A DNA stretch of 32,152 nt from assembly GCA_027450045.1 (NCBI GenBank), contig DAIDKM010000030.1, forward strand, positions 1-32,152, given 5' to 3'. Position numbers and translations under genes: made by a program. Below, piece by piece: positions 1 to 10,246 of the stretch; position 1 is the first letter of the stretch, and every line of letters begins with the position of its first letter. The DNA is from Paludibacter sp. (GTDB taxonomy: Bacteria; Bacteroidota; Bacteroidia; Bacteroidales; Paludibacteraceae). Below the pieces are notes generated by a model that ran no database searches, was not told the origin of the DNA, and saw nothing but the letters and a program-made list of their open reading frames with translations.

Positions 1-294
1 TATCACTTCGGGATAAATGAGCAGTTCATTCAATCGGCTTGTAATTGTCTTGGCAAGATTTGCATTGGTTTGGAAATCTCCATATTCTGCCCTGTCAGGC
101 TCTTCAACCATTGAGGTTGATATTGAAAGTTTTTCTTTTATTTCCAGAAATTCTGATGCTGAAGAAAAAAACGATTGAATGCCAACGCTTTTTTGCAACA
201 ATTCATTAGCTTGTTCAACCGCAATCGTATCTTGCAATTTTTTTTGCAAGAAATCAACTACTGATAAGGATATGTTAGCTCCAAAGATTTGCAT
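1..294 (-). CDS. Probable type II DNA methyltransferase, N-terminal part, cut by left edge
   Basis: The reading frame starts at an ATG whose A is the last base of the upstream endonuclease gene's TGA stop (one-base overlap). It stays open for 98 codons to the window edge. The visible part has a helical, Gln/Leu/Lys-rich start, followed near residues 69-76 by E-Y-G-D-F-Q-T-N and then by N-L-A-K-T-I and P-E-V-I. A YGDFQT-type segment just before the SAM-binding motif is known from adenine/cytosine DNA methylases of restriction-modification systems. The SAM motif itself would lie beyond the edge and is not seen. The tight coupling to a restriction-enzyme gene supports a modification role. The specificity and the methylated base cannot be told from this fragment. 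Confidence 0.6.
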   Translation of the reverse strand, partial: MQIFGANISLSVVDFLQKKLQDTIAVEQANELLQKSVGIQSFFSSASEFLEIKEKLSISTSMVEEPDRAEYGDFQTNANLAKTITSRLNELLIYPEVI

Positions 295-971
295 CACTTC
301 TTTATCTTATCAACTATTTTATGGATTCCATCCACTTGGTCGACAAGCGTCACAATTCGTTGATATTGCAATCGCCACTGTAATGCGTTTGAAATTGTTA
401 GATAACCTTGCAAAGGCGGAGTCTCCAGAATTTGTTCTGCCAATTGATGAAGCATAATTTCATCAGCCGGAACATGTTTGTCGGTTAGGTAGGCTACAAT
501 ATCTTCAGTGTTTGCCTTATCAAGAATCATCTCACGGAGTCTGAAGGTTGTCGTGTAATCGGCAGTCCGTTCTTTAGTAATAAACGAACAACTTACGAAA
601 TCAAGTGTCGAGGTTTTCAATTCAGGATCATCCATTTTATCATAAACAAACACCAACAGATTGTAACCAAGCCCGAAGATTTTTTGTTTTGCATCTTTAA
701 ATGGGCAGGAAGATTGGGGTTGTTTGATAGAAGTTACCTTGATGTCTGTCAGAATATCGGCGGAAGGCAGGTCGATGCCGTTGGCAGACGATCCGATAAG
801 CGTTTCATATTTACTGTTCAGATGTTCCTGAAACTTATGCTCAATATGAGTACCAACTGCTTTCCCATCCGTTACACCAAAAAGTGACTTGTTCTTTATG
901 GTAGATTCTAAGGTGCAAAATGCCTGTGCTTCGGTGATTAATTTCTCAATTGAGAGTTGTTCTTTCATCAT
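294..971 (-). CDS. Type II restriction endonuclease (PD-(D/E)XK type, probable)
   Basis: This 225-residue protein has a likely PD-(D/E)XK core: an acidic helix around residues 44-49 (E-H-K-F-Q-E), then G-I-D-L-P at 65-69 and D-I-K-V-T-S at 76-81, giving an Asp followed by D-x-K. Next come a conserved-looking Q-P-Q-S-S-C-P-F segment and a hydrophobic G-L-G-Y-N-L-L-V-F-V strand. I recognise this as the pattern of a restriction-enzyme family common in Bacteroidetes; the recognition site is unknown. I chose the ATG at 971 (968 is equally possible). The frame runs open to 1076, but that upstream part looks like leader sequence, with a TATATTTG -7-like element at 1018-1025. The probable methyltransferase follows with a one-base overlap, so both are probably made from one mRNA with the endonuclease first. 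Confidence 0.65.
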   Translation of the reverse strand: MMKEQLSIEKLITEAQAFCTLESTIKNKSLFGVTDGKAVGTHIEHKFQEHLNSKYETLIGSSANGIDLPSADILTDIKVTSIKQPQSSCPFKDAKQKIFGLGYNLLVFVYDKMDDPELKTSTLDFVSCSFITKERTADYTTTFRLREMILDKANTEDIVAYLTDKHVPADEIMLHQLAEQILETPPLQGYLTISNALQWRLQYQRIVTLVDQVDGIHKIVDKIKK

Positions 972-1017
972 AAAATCATTTTTGAAAGGATGGGAATATC
1001 CTTGATCTAATTCCTTA

Positions 1018-1025
1018 CAAATATA
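1018..1025 (-). promoter_or_regulatory. Possible -7 promoter element of the restriction-modification genes
   Basis: On the minus strand this reads TATATTTG, an exact match to the Bacteroidetes TAnnTTTG element. It lies about 47 bases before the chosen endonuclease start. No good TTG-type -33 element stands 19-20 bases upstream, so the promoter may be weak or depend on an activator. Confidence 0.4.
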
Positions 1026-1075
1026 GCCATTTTTAAAAACAAAAAACGTCTTGAAGGCAGAAAGTGTTTTCTCCA

Positions 1076-1115
1076 AACAAAAAAAACGCCCTTCCTTTCG
1101 GAAACGGCGTTTTTT
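1076..1115 (-). terminator. Rho-independent terminator after mutB
   Basis: A near-symmetric hairpin has the outer stem AAAAAACGCC (1081-1090) with GGCGTTTTTT (1106-1115) and an inner TTCC/GGAA pair closing a four-base loop. On the minus strand it is followed by a run of T. It starts 22 bases after the mutB stop. The symmetry means it could also stop transcription from the other side. Confidence 0.85.
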
Positions 1116-1137
1116 AGTTTCAGTAATCAGGAGTCGT

Positions 1138-3261
1138 TTATTCTGCGAGCAGAATTTCTAAGATCTGGCAAGCGGCTTTGGCAACAGGTGATCCCGGGCC
1201 AAAGATAGCGGCTACGCCGGCTTTGTACAAGAAATCATAGTCTTGTGCAGGAATCACGCCTCCGGCAATGACGATGATGTCTTCGCGTCCCAATTTTTTC
1301 AGTTCTGCGATAACTTGCGGAATGAGGGTTTTGTGTCCTGCAGCTAAGGAGGAAACGCCCAATACATGCACGTCGTTTTCGACAGCATCTTTGGCAGCTT
1401 CCGCCGGCGTTTGGAACAATGGCCCCATGTCAACATCGAATCCGCAGTCGGCATAGCCGGTTGCTACCACCTTGGCTCCACGGTCGTGCCCATCCTGACC
1501 CATTTTGGCAATCATGATGCGCGGACGACGGCCTTCTTTTTTTGCAAACTGTTCTGTCAGTTCGCAAGCGCGCAGGAAGTCTGCGTCTTGTTTTGTTTCG
1601 GATGAGTACACGCCTGAAATAGTTCTTATGGTTGCTTTATAACGGCCTACGACTTTTTCGCAGGCATAAGAGATTTCTCCTAAAGTAGCACGCACTTGGG
1701 CGGCTTTAACAGCCAACTCAAGCAAGTTGCCCTGTCCTGATTTCACTGCTTCGGTGATGGCGTCGAGCGCTTGATCGACAGCAGCCTGGTTGCGGTTTTG
1801 TTTCAACGTATTTAGTCGTTCGATTTGTTGTTTGCGAACGGCGGTGTTATCCACTTCAAGGATGTCAATCGGAGCTTGCTTGTCGAGGCGATATTTATTT
1901 ACGCCGACAATGATCTGTTGACCTGAGTCAATCTTAGCTTGCGTGCGTGCGGAAGCTTCTTCGATACGCATTTTTGGAACGCCTGTTTCAATGGCTTTTG
2001 CCATGCCTCCCAATTCTTCCACTTCCTGTATCAAGGCCCATGCTTTTTCGGCTAATTCTTGAGTCAAAGTTTCCACGTAATAGGAACCTGCCCAGGGATC
2101 GACTTCGCGACAGATATTGGTCTCTTCCTGAATGTAGATTTGCGTGTTGCGGGCAATACGCGCCGAGAAGTCGGTAGGTAAAGCGATGGCTTCGTCCAAA
2201 GCGTTGGTGTGCAAAGATTGGGTATGTCCTAATGCTGCCGCCATTGCTTCAATGACAGTCCGGCCTATGTTGTTGTACGGATCTTGTTCGGTCAGCGACC
2301 AACCTGATGTTTGGCTATGTGTGCGCAATGCAAGCGATTTCGGGTTCTTCGGATTGAATTGTTTTACGATTTTTGCCCATAATAAACGTGCTGCACGCAT
2401 TTTGGCAATTTCCATGAAGTGATTCATGCCGATTGCCCAGAAGAACGACAAGCGTGGCGCAAACGTGTCGATATCCATGCCGGCGTTGACGCCTGCACGC
2501 AGGTATTCCAATCCGTCGGCCAGCGTGTAAGCCAGTTCGATGTCAGCCGTAGCGCCTGCTTCTTGCATGTGGTATCCCGAGATGGAAATGGAGTTGAACT
2601 TGGGCATGTTTTTCGACGTGTATTCAAAGATGTCGGCAATGATCTTCATCGAGAAAGAAGGTGGGTAAATGTAGGTATTACGCACCATAAATTCTTTCAG
2701 AATATCATTTTGAATGGTTCCTGCCATCTCCTCCAACTTGGCGCCTTGTTCCAGACCTGCATTGATATAGAAGGCAAGGATAGGTAAAACAGCGCCATTC
2801 ATGGTCATGGAAACGGACATTTTGTTGAGCGGGATGCTGTCGAAAAGCACTTTCATATCTTCGACCGAGCAGATGGAAACACCGGCTTTGCCCACATCGC
2901 CCACAACGCGTTCGTGATCGGCATCGTACCCACGATGGGTTGGAAGGTCAAAAGCAACGGATAACCCTTTTTGTCCACTGGCCAAGTTACGACGGTAAAA
3001 AGCATTCGATTCTTCGGCAGTCGAAAACCCTGCATATTGACGAATCGTCCACGGGCGCATGGCGTACATCACGCTGTAAGGGCCGCGTAAAAAAGGTGAA
3101 ATACCGGCGGCATAGTGGAGATGCTCCATGCCTTCGAGGTCATCTTTTGTATAGATTGATTTGACGTTGATTAGTTCAGGAGTTGTCCACGGAGTCGTCG
3201 CTATGGGACTCTTTCCTGCAGTTTCTCCCACAAATGGGAGTGTATGAAACGTTGGACGCAT
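1138..3261 (-). CDS. mutB: Methylmalonyl-CoA mutase large (catalytic) subunit
   Basis: This 707-residue protein interconverts succinyl-CoA and (R)-methylmalonyl-CoA with adenosylcobalamin, a step of propionate production or use. The N-terminal two thirds is the substrate-binding barrel, with R-G-P-Y-S-V-M-Y and [11 protein letters not shown] near the start. The C-terminal cobalamin domain carries D-G-H-D-R-G at residues 590-595, whose His is the lower cobalt ligand in this family, followed by G-G-V-I-P near the end. Length is as expected. It lies 74 bases behind mutA on the same strand, so the two probably form an operon that encodes the heterodimer, ended by the hairpin at 1076-1115. No epimerase or MeaB chaperone gene is in the window. 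Confidence 0.97.
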   Translation of the reverse strand: MRPTFHTLPFVGETAGKSPIATTPWTTPELINVKSIYTKDDLEGMEHLHYAAGISPFLRGPYSVMYAMRPWTIRQYAGFSTAEESNAFYRRNLASGQKGLSVAFDLPTHRGYDADHERVVGDVGKAGVSICSVEDMKVLFDSIPLNKMSVSMTMNGAVLPILAFYINAGLEQGAKLEEMAGTIQNDILKEFMVRNTYIYPPSFSMKIIADIFEYTSKNMPKFNSISISGYHMQEAGATADIELAYTLADGLEYLRAGVNAGMDIDTFAPRLSFFWAIGMNHFMEIAKMRAARLLWAKIVKQFNPKNPKSLALRTHSQTSGWSLTEQDPYNNIGRTVIEAMAAALGHTQSLHTNALDEAIALPTDFSARIARNTQIYIQEETNICREVDPWAGSYYVETLTQELAEKAWALIQEVEELGGMAKAIETGVPKMRIEEASARTQAKIDSGQQIIVGVNKYRLDKQAPIDILEVDNTAVRKQQIERLNTLKQNRNQAAVDQALDAITEAVKSGQGNLLELAVKAAQVRATLGEISYACEKVVGRYKATIRTISGVYSSETKQDADFLRACELTEQFAKKEGRRPRIMIAKMGQDGHDRGAKVVATGYADCGFDVDMGPLFQTPAEAAKDAVENDVHVLGVSSLAAGHKTLIPQVIAELKKLGREDIIVIAGGVIPAQDYDFLYKAGVAAIFGPGSPVAKAACQILEILLAE

Positions 3262-3335
3262 GATTCTTTTTGTTTAGTTGTGTTTATGTTATGAGTAACA
3301 GACTTGCGCCGGTTACACGCTTGTCAATGAAATAA

Positions 3336-5228
3336 TCACTTAGTAATGCCTAATTGTTGGTTGAAATGACGTAAGGTATCCAACACGTTGGAGCGGACAT
3401 TAATGAAATCTGAAATGCCTTGCGCTTTCAGTTCGTCCATACATGCGGGCGCTCCGGCAACGACCAACAATTTCTTTCCGTCAATTGCTTTCTGTGCTTG
3501 TGGTGCGAGCGTTTCATACTCTTCATCACTCGAGCACAGTACAATGATGTCGGCGTTGGCTTGTTGAGCGGCGGCAACTCCTTCATCAATGGTGTCGAAT
3601 CCTAAGTTGTCAATCACCTGGTAGCCCGCGCAAGCAAAGAAATTGCTGGAGAATTGAGCGCGTGCCAAACGCATTGACAAACTGCCAATGGTCAACATAA
3701 ACACTTTTGGATGTTTCCCTGATTTTTCAGTAGCTAAACGCAACGCTTCAAAATCGCTTGCGCCGCGGTTGAAGTCGAGCACCGGTGTGCCTTCTTTCGG
3801 TTGACAAGCATGCAAGAATGGTTCTTCAATTTTGTCGCCGGCCACTTCGGTGAAATTAGGATATTGATTGGTTCCCAACAGAATTTCGCGACGACTTGAG
3901 AGTGCCTTGCGACGGCTTGTATTGGTGGTGTTGATGGCGGCTTGTATGTTACCTGCAGCAACCTCTGCCATAAAGCCTCCCTTTTCTTCCACTGCGAGGA
4001 ATAGTTTCCATGCTTGTTCGGCAATGGCATCTGTCAGGTTTTCGATGTAGTAGGAACCAGCTCCCGGGTCGACCACTTTGTCGAAATGACTCTCTTCTTT
4101 CAGCAGCAGTTGTTGATTGCGGGCGATTCGTTCTGAAAAGTCGTCCGATTTTTTGAAAGCTGTGTCAAATGGCATCACGGTGAGCGAATCGACGCCTGCC
4201 AGTACAGCCGACATGGCTTCAGTTTGTGAGCGTAGCATGTTCACGTATGGATCAAACGAGGTCATGTTCCATTGTGATGTTTCGGCATGAATAATCATTT
4301 TGGATGCGCAACGTTCCATACCGTCGGGTTCATTATTGCTGCAAACCTTTGGGCATTTTTCTCCATAGGCAAAGACAATGTTGCTCCACAAGAAGCGGGC
4401 AGCACGGAATTTGGCTATCTCCATGAAATAGTTGGAGCTGATGCCAAAAGTGAAACTGATTTTCTTTCCTAATTTTTCGGCTGAAAATCCTTTTTCAACT
4501 AATTGTGCCAATAAATCATTTCCCCACGCCAGCGCGTAGCCTAATTCCTGATAGATATACGCTCCGGCATTATTGAAATAGATGGGATTGACGGCAATGG
4601 TACGGAATTTCGGCAAATAGTCCGAAGCGGTCATGACGGCTGCATAGCGGTCTGCTAAGTTTTCGAGCACTTTGCCATGTGCTAAACGATGTCCGAGTGG
4701 ATCAAAATTGATGGAACCAAAAACGCGTTTTGGCTCAATGCCCATCTCTTTCACGTAAGCAACGTAAATTTCCACCAATTTTACTGCGGACATAACGCAC
4801 GTATCGAAATGAATTTCAACTTGTGTAATATCGATTCCTTTGAGCATGGTAGCCAATGAATCGGCTGTTACCGCATCGCTATCGAAGGTGATATCAAGCG
4901 CCGTTACCCCTTGAGAAATCAGTGTGATTGCTTTTTCATGTGCAGCCCCAAGGCATTTCTCGCAAACATTGATTTTTTGACGAACACGCCAGCTATTGTT
5001 TTGCTTCGTGCCCCGAACGTACGGAAATTTTCCCGGAAGTTCGCCGTGCGTTTTCAGGCCAACCAAATCTTCTTCACGATAAAATGGTTGCACGTTAAAG
5101 CCTTCGTTCGTGTGCCAGACTAATTTTTTGTCGAAGTCGGCGCCTTTCAAGTCTCGTGTAATGGTATCCATCCATTCTTGTGTGGAAACGGGTGGAAATT
5201 CTGAGAACAGTGAATGTGAATGATCCAT
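3336..5228 (-). CDS. mutA: Methylmalonyl-CoA mutase small subunit
   Basis: This is the non-catalytic partner of MutB, 630 residues from the chosen ATG at 5228 (M-D-H-S-H-S). The frame extends 22 codons upstream, but that stretch (Y-F-Y-I-Y-L-F-T-Q) looks like AT-rich leader read as protein. The barrel domain is recognisable from G-A-G-S-Y-Y-I-E-N-L-T and H-A-E-T-S-Q-W-N. The C-terminal cobalamin-like domain lacks the D-x-H-x-x-G cobalt-ligand motif, as is normal for the small subunit. It is the first gene of the mutA-mutB pair. I looked at the leader for a cobalamin riboswitch and saw no B12-box-like sequence; I could not assign a promoter with confidence. Confidence 0.95.
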   Translation of the reverse strand: MDHSHSLFSEFPPVSTQEWMDTITRDLKGADFDKKLVWHTNEGFNVQPFYREEDLVGLKTHGELPGKFPYVRGTKQNNSWRVRQKINVCEKCLGAAHEKAITLISQGVTALDITFDSDAVTADSLATMLKGIDITQVEIHFDTCVMSAVKLVEIYVAYVKEMGIEPKRVFGSINFDPLGHRLAHGKVLENLADRYAAVMTASDYLPKFRTIAVNPIYFNNAGAYIYQELGYALAWGNDLLAQLVEKGFSAEKLGKKISFTFGISSNYFMEIAKFRAARFLWSNIVFAYGEKCPKVCSNNEPDGMERCASKMIIHAETSQWNMTSFDPYVNMLRSQTEAMSAVLAGVDSLTVMPFDTAFKKSDDFSERIARNQQLLLKEESHFDKVVDPGAGSYYIENLTDAIAEQAWKLFLAVEEKGGFMAEVAAGNIQAAINTTNTSRRKALSSRREILLGTNQYPNFTEVAGDKIEEPFLHACQPKEGTPVLDFNRGASDFEALRLATEKSGKHPKVFMLTIGSLSMRLARAQFSSNFFACAGYQVIDNLGFDTIDEGVAAAQQANADIIVLCSSDEEYETLAPQAQKAIDGKKLLVVAGAPACMDELKAQGISDFINVRSNVLDTLRHFNQQLGITK

Positions 5229-5463
5229 GTCTTTTTGTTTAGTGAGTCGTTGTGTGAATAGATATATGTAAAAATAGATTACGCGGTCAAGCAATCGGAT
5301 TTTTCGAACTATGCGATCGTTATTTGTCAGACATTATGAAGCCTAAGTGACAGGCTGAAGGTTGAAGTTGTGTGCATCATGTCTAATTCCGCTTTTTCAA
5401 GAGTGGTTTTCTATAAAATAAAAGGTCAAATTTAATGAGAACAGAAATGAATACATTTCAGTC

Positions 5464-5498
5464 TAAAAAAGAGGAAGCCACCTTTTTGAGGCGGCTTC
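5464..5498 (-). terminator. Rho-independent terminator after gapA
   Basis: A stem of GAAGCC with GGCTTC (ends 5474 and 5498), extended by further CC/GG pairs, closes a short A/T-rich loop. Read on the minus strand it is followed by CTC and a run of six T. It begins 22 bases after the gapA stop. Confidence 0.88.
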
Positions 5499-5519
5499 GC
5501 ACGATGATTCTATGATGAA

Positions 5520-6521
<1,002 letters not shown>

Positions 6522-6554
6522 CTAACTGTTTTAATGGTTCATTAAAATTTCGCA

Positions 6555-6584
6555 CAAATATACTGCTTTTTCTATGAGCAACAA
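6555..6584 (-). promoter_or_regulatory. Bacteroidetes-type promoter of gapA
   Basis: On the minus strand a TTG (6582-6584) is followed by exactly 19 bases and then TATATTTG (6555-6562). This matches the -33/-7 arrangement of the primary sigma factor in Bacteroidetes. It predicts a leader of about 30 bases before the gapA ATG at 6518. Confidence 0.8.
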
Positions 6585-6659
6585 TGCTTTCTTGAGAATT
6601 AATACTGATTTTTTTCTCTAATTAATGGTTCTTTGAAAATAAACGAGTTGTCTCTTGTT

Positions 6660-7388
6660 TCAGGTTTCAAATCGCGCTATAATGTCTGCTAAATGAATCA
6701 CTTTTAGCGGTACTTTGTTTTTCCGGCAATAGCCGGCTATGTTCATGGCACACGAAGCCTCCGTTGTTACGATATATTCAGCGCCACTTTCGATCCCGTT
6801 ACGTACTTTATTGGCTACCATCGCTGACGATATTTCGGTGTTTTTGATGGAGAAAGTGCCGCCGAAACCACAACAGACTTCACTTTCGTTCATTTCAATC
6901 AACTCCAATCCTTTGACATGGCTTAATAGTTCACGTGGCTCCGTCTTAATGCCGTATTCGCGCAACGCCGAGCAGGAATCATGAAACGTCACTTTGTAAG
7001 GGAAGGTTGCGCCGAAATCGACTATGTGCAACACATTGACCAAAAAATCGGATAGCTCATACATATTTCGACTGACTTGCGCGTGTCGTTGCATCAGTTC
7101 AGGCTGGTTTTTGAACAAAGAAGGATAGTCGTTAATGACAAAGCCGGAACAAGAACCGGATGGAGAGACAATGGGAATATCTTCTTCAAAATCATCTAGA
7201 AATTTTGTGGCAAGTTGGCGCGATTCATCCCAATAGCCACTGTTGAAAGCCGGCTGACCACAACAGGTTTGGTTGGAGTTGTAGTGCACCTTACAACCTG
7301 CTTTCTCAAGTATTTTTACTGTATTAAAGCCTGTTTCAGGATAAAGTTGATCAATAAAACAAGGAATAAACAATTGAACTTTCGTCAT
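6660..7388 (-). CDS. LutA-like (Fe-S)-binding protein with two CCG domains
   Basis: This 242-residue protein is of the LutA/YkgE family. It has two cysteine-rich CCG domains: the first with C10, C42-C43-G44 and C80, the second with C139 and C172-C173-G174. In lactate-utilising bacteria LutA is the small subunit of the LutABC L-lactate dehydrogenase complex and holds Fe-S clusters. That role is inferred by family only, because no lutB or lutC gene is nearby. It lies 37 bases after argD on the same strand, so it is probably the last gene of the thiL-rpiB-argD run; gapA starts afresh behind it. It could also serve another oxidoreductase. Confidence 0.85.
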   Translation of the reverse strand: MTKVQLFIPCFIDQLYPETGFNTVKILEKAGCKVHYNSNQTCCGQPAFNSGYWDESRQLATKFLDDFEEDIPIVSPSGSCSGFVINDYPSLFKNQPELMQRHAQVSRNMYELSDFLVNVLHIVDFGATFPYKVTFHDSCSALREYGIKTEPRELLSHVKGLELIEMNESEVCCGFGGTFSIKNTEISSAMVANKVRNGIESGAEYIVTTEASCAMNIAGYCRKNKVPLKVIHLADIIARFET

Positions 7389-7425
7389 TTTTAATGATGC
7401 CTTAAGTGGCTTAATATTGTCTGTT

Positions 7426-8556
7426 TTACTCTACGCGTAGCGCCTGTTCAAAACGTTCCAAAAAGAGCAAGGCATCCTGGTGCGTCAGACAAAGCGGTGG
7501 CAATAATCTTATAACGTGCGTTCCACTGCCTCCGGTAAATACTTTTTGTTCAAATAGCAAACGACGTCGCAATTCTGCAGCGGGATTCTCCATTTCAATG
7601 CCGATCATTAAACCCAAACCGCGTACTTCCTTGATTTGAGTAAATGAGCTTAATTCTTTTAGTAAAAAACTACCTACTTGTTTCGCGTTTTCGATCAAGT
7701 GTTCGTTTTCGAAAATGTCTAAAACAGCAATAGCGGCTGCACATGCTAAATGATTGCCACCGAAGGTAGTTCCCAATTGCCCATGTACGGCTTGAAAATG
7801 AGGAGCGATGAGTACTCCGCCAATGGGAAATCCATTGCCCATCCCTTTGGCTATGGTGATCATATCGGGACGAATGTTGGCATATTGATGCGCGAAGAAT
7901 TTACCGCTTCGTCCGTAACCGGATTGTATTTCGTCAAGAATCAACACGCTATTGGTGCGCTTGCATTCTTTGCTGAGATGTTCTAAAAAACAGGCATCAG
8001 GCAAACGAATTCCGCCTACGCCCTGAATACCTTCAATGATGACAGCACAAACATCCTCTTTATTTAGTTCTTTGGTTACGGCTTCGAGGTCGTTAAGCGG
8101 CAAGAAAGTAACATCGAGTCCGGCATTCACCGGAGCAATGATTTTGGGGTTGTCCGTTACGCGTACGGCAGCCGAAGTACGTCCATGAAAGCTTTTACCA
8201 AAAGCGATAATCCGTTTTCGTCCATTGTAAAAGGAGGCTAACTTCAACGCGTTTTCGTTGGCTTCGGCTCCTGAATTGATCAAAAAGAGGCTGTAATCTT
8301 CATAGCCTGACGCAGCGCCTAATTTTTTGGCTAAAGTAACTTGCAGGCTGTTGTGTACGGAATTTGAATAAAATCCCAAATTGTTGAGTTGCTCCGTAAT
8401 GCGTTGAATGTAGAGCGGGTGGGAGTGACCGACAGAAATCACGGCATGGCCGCCATACAAGTCGAGGTATTCATTGCCTTGTGTGTCGTACGTGCGGCAA
8501 CCGCGTCCTTTGACTATTTCAACATCAAATAAGGGATAAACATCAAAAGGTTTCAT
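7426..8556 (-). CDS. argD: Acetylornithine (or succinylornithine) aminotransferase, ArgD family
   Basis: This 376-residue class III PLP aminotransferase converts N-acylornithine and 2-oxoglutarate to the semialdehyde and glutamate, in arginine synthesis. Visible features are the G-G-H-A-V-I-S-V-G-H-S-H-P segment, L-I-N-S-G-A-E-A-N-E-N (phosphate binding), L-D-E-I-Q-S-G near 208-213, and the PLP lysine K237 in I-A-K-G-M-G-N-G-F-P-I-G. The length fits ArgD rather than the longer ornithine aminotransferases. Bacteroidetes often use succinylated intermediates; the sequence alone does not tell me which. It is not beside other arg genes but between rpiB (61 bases upstream) and the LutA-like gene. 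Confidence 0.92.
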   Translation of the reverse strand: MKPFDVYPLFDVEIVKGRGCRTYDTQGNEYLDLYGGHAVISVGHSHPLYIQRITEQLNNLGFYSNSVHNSLQVTLAKKLGAASGYEDYSLFLINSGAEANENALKLASFYNGRKRIIAFGKSFHGRTSAAVRVTDNPKIIAPVNAGLDVTFLPLNDLEAVTKELNKEDVCAVIIEGIQGVGGIRLPDACFLEHLSKECKRTNSVLILDEIQSGYGRSGKFFAHQYANIRPDMITIAKGMGNGFPIGGVLIAPHFQAVHGQLGTTFGGNHLACAAAIAVLDIFENEHLIENAKQVGSFLLKELSSFTQIKEVRGLGLMIGIEMENPAAELRRRLLFEQKVFTGGSGTHVIRLLPPLCLTHQDALLFLERFEQALRVE

Positions 8557-8617
8557 TTATAATTCGTTTTTGCTTTTCTCATTGCTTAAAATATTGAAAC
8601 GATGAGAGATAACCGGT

Positions 8618-9073
8618 TTATTTAGTTTTGATGGGCACTTTATCGAGACGGCGTTGGTGGCGTCCTCCTTCAAAATCGGTAGTGAGAAATGTTTTCACCA
8701 TTTCGAGCGCTGATGCATCATCAACAAAACGCCCCGGGAGCGATAATACATTGGCATTGTTGTGTTGACGGGCTAATGCCGCCAATTCGGGTGTCCAACA
8801 AAGTGCTGCGCGAATGCCCTGGTGTTTGTTAACCGTCATATTGATGCCATTCCCGCTGCCACAAATAGCGACGCCATAATCATAATCGCCATTTTCGACG
8901 GCTTCTGCTAATTGATGACCGAAATCGGGATAATCGCAACTATCGGATGTGTGAGTTCCAAAATCATGAAGCACGGCAACATGATCGGCTAACCAAGGTG
9001 TTATGCCTGATTTTCGATCGAAACCGGCATGATCGGAAGCAATGGCAATTTTGAGTTCGTTTAGTGGTTTCAT
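8618..9073 (-). CDS. rpiB: Ribose-5-phosphate isomerase B
   Basis: This 151-residue cytosolic enzyme of the pentose phosphate pathway interconverts ribulose 5-phosphate and ribose 5-phosphate. The RpiB/LacAB fold signature is clear: A-S-D-H-A-G at residues 12-17, the active-site cysteine C71 in A-I-C-G-S-G-N-G, and H104 in R-Q-H-N-N-A-N-V-L. Length is typical. It starts 49 bases after thiL and ends 61 bases before argD, consistent with shared transcription from the thiL promoter. Confidence 0.96.
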   Translation of the reverse strand: MKPLNELKIAIASDHAGFDRKSGITPWLADHVAVLHDFGTHTSDSCDYPDFGHQLAEAVENGDYDYGVAICGSGNGINMTVNKHQGIRAALCWTPELAALARQHNNANVLSLPGRFVDDASALEMVKTFLTTDFEGGRHQRRLDKVPIKTK

Positions 9074-9122
9074 CTGTTTCTTGTGTTTGTTGGTTGATTC
9101 TAAAATGGCATTAAGATGGCGT

Positions 9123-10163
9123 TTATTCGTTCATGGCTTGTTCAATGCTCCAACCCTGCGCTTTGATGTCAAATTCCTGTTCATCGCGTGTAATGAGACG
9201 GCATCCTACATCTTCACGTGTCATATAACCAATCAGCGTAACTCCTTCCATTTGGGTAATTGCATCGTGCAGTGAAGTAGGCACGGTAAACAGTAGCTCA
9301 TAGTCTTCACCTCCGTTCATTGCCGCTGTCACGAGATTCATGCTGAACTCTTCGGCCATCACGGCAGTTTGATAATCAATGGGTATACGATCTTCATAAA
9401 TGCGACATCCGGTATGGCTTTGCGTGCAGAGATGCAATAACTCGGAAGACAATCCATCCGAAATGTCGATCATTGATGTGGGAACAATGTGTTTGTCGCG
9501 CAAAATTTCAACGATATCTTTTCGTGCTTCCGGCTTGAGTTGGCGTTCGAGCAGATAGTCTTTGCCGCTAAAATCGGGTTGCACATCGGAACTGCCGATA
9601 AAAACGGTTTTTTCGCGTTCAAGCAGTTGCAATCCCATGTAGGCAGCCCCAAGATCGCCGGTAACGCATATCAGGTCGTTTTCCCTGGCGGTGTTTCGAT
9701 ACACAATGGTTTCTTTGTCAGCTTCGCCAATGCAGGTGAGCGAAAGCATCAGGCCGGTAACCGAAGCCGAAGTGTCGCCTCCGGCTAAATCAACGCCATA
9801 TTTATCGCAGGCCAATTGAATGCCTTCGTACAAAGCTTCCATATCTTCCACCGAGAAACGTTTTGATATACCGACCGATACCGTGAGTTGTTTGGGATAG
9901 CCATTCATGGCATAAATATCGGAGAAATTGACCACAGCCGCTTTGTATCCTAAATGTTTCAGCGGCGTATAAATCAGGTCAAAATGAATGCCTTCAAGCA
10001 AGAGATCGGTGGTAACTAGCGTTTGTTTATTCCCGTTATCAATCACCGCCGCATCATCGCCGACTCCTTTTATGGTCGAAGAATTCTTTAATATGAAAGG
10101 TTGAGTGAGGCGACGGATAAATCCAAATTCTCCCAAACTCGCTATTTCAGTACGTTCTGACAT
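9123..10163 (-). CDS. thiL: Thiamine-monophosphate kinase
   Basis: This 346-residue ATP-dependent kinase makes thiamine diphosphate from thiamine monophosphate, the last step of cofactor synthesis. Family motifs are in order: V-G-D-D-A-A-V-I-D at residues 34-42, D-L-A-G-G-D-T-S at 125-132, D-I-S-D-G-L and G-G-E-D-Y-E-L-L-F in the C-terminal half. Start and length agree with ThiL. It is the first gene of the minus-strand run thiL-rpiB-argD-lutA-like, behind a clear promoter. The short leader shows no TPP riboswitch, so thiamine control is not suggested here. Confidence 0.96.
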   Translation of the reverse strand: MSERTEIASLGEFGFIRRLTQPFILKNSSTIKGVGDDAAVIDNGNKQTLVTTDLLLEGIHFDLIYTPLKHLGYKAAVVNFSDIYAMNGYPKQLTVSVGISKRFSVEDMEALYEGIQLACDKYGVDLAGGDTSASVTGLMLSLTCIGEADKETIVYRNTARENDLICVTGDLGAAYMGLQLLEREKTVFIGSSDVQPDFSGKDYLLERQLKPEARKDIVEILRDKHIVPTSMIDISDGLSSELLHLCTQSHTGCRIYEDRIPIDYQTAVMAEEFSMNLVTAAMNGGEDYELLFTVPTSLHDAITQMEGVTLIGYMTREDVGCRLITRDEQEFDIKAQGWSIEQAMNE

Positions 10164-10200
10164 AAAAAAAACAGTTTATGGCCATGAATAATTCCATTTG

Positions 10201-10232
10201 CAAAGGTATAACAATCTGACTTGTTCCCCAAA
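10201..10232 (-). promoter_or_regulatory. Bacteroidetes-type promoter of thiL
   Basis: On the minus strand TTTG (10229-10232) is followed by 20 bases and TACCTTTG (10201-10208). The spacing and both boxes match the Bacteroidetes primary sigma consensus. Transcription would start about 30 bases before the thiL ATG. Confidence 0.75.
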
Positions 10233-10246
10233 CAAAATGCAACCTG

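Noticed and set aside
972-1076. 35-codon N-terminal extension of the restriction endonuclease
   Set aside because: It covers the TATATTTG promoter-like element and reads as AT-rich leader.
5229-5463. Cobalamin riboswitch before the mutA-mutB pair
   Set aside because: The enzyme uses adenosylcobalamin, but no B12-box-like sequence or large conserved fold is visible in this stretch.
10164-10200. TPP riboswitch before thiL
   Set aside because: The leader from the predicted start is about 30 bases, too short for a THI element, and no CTGAGA-type motif is seen.
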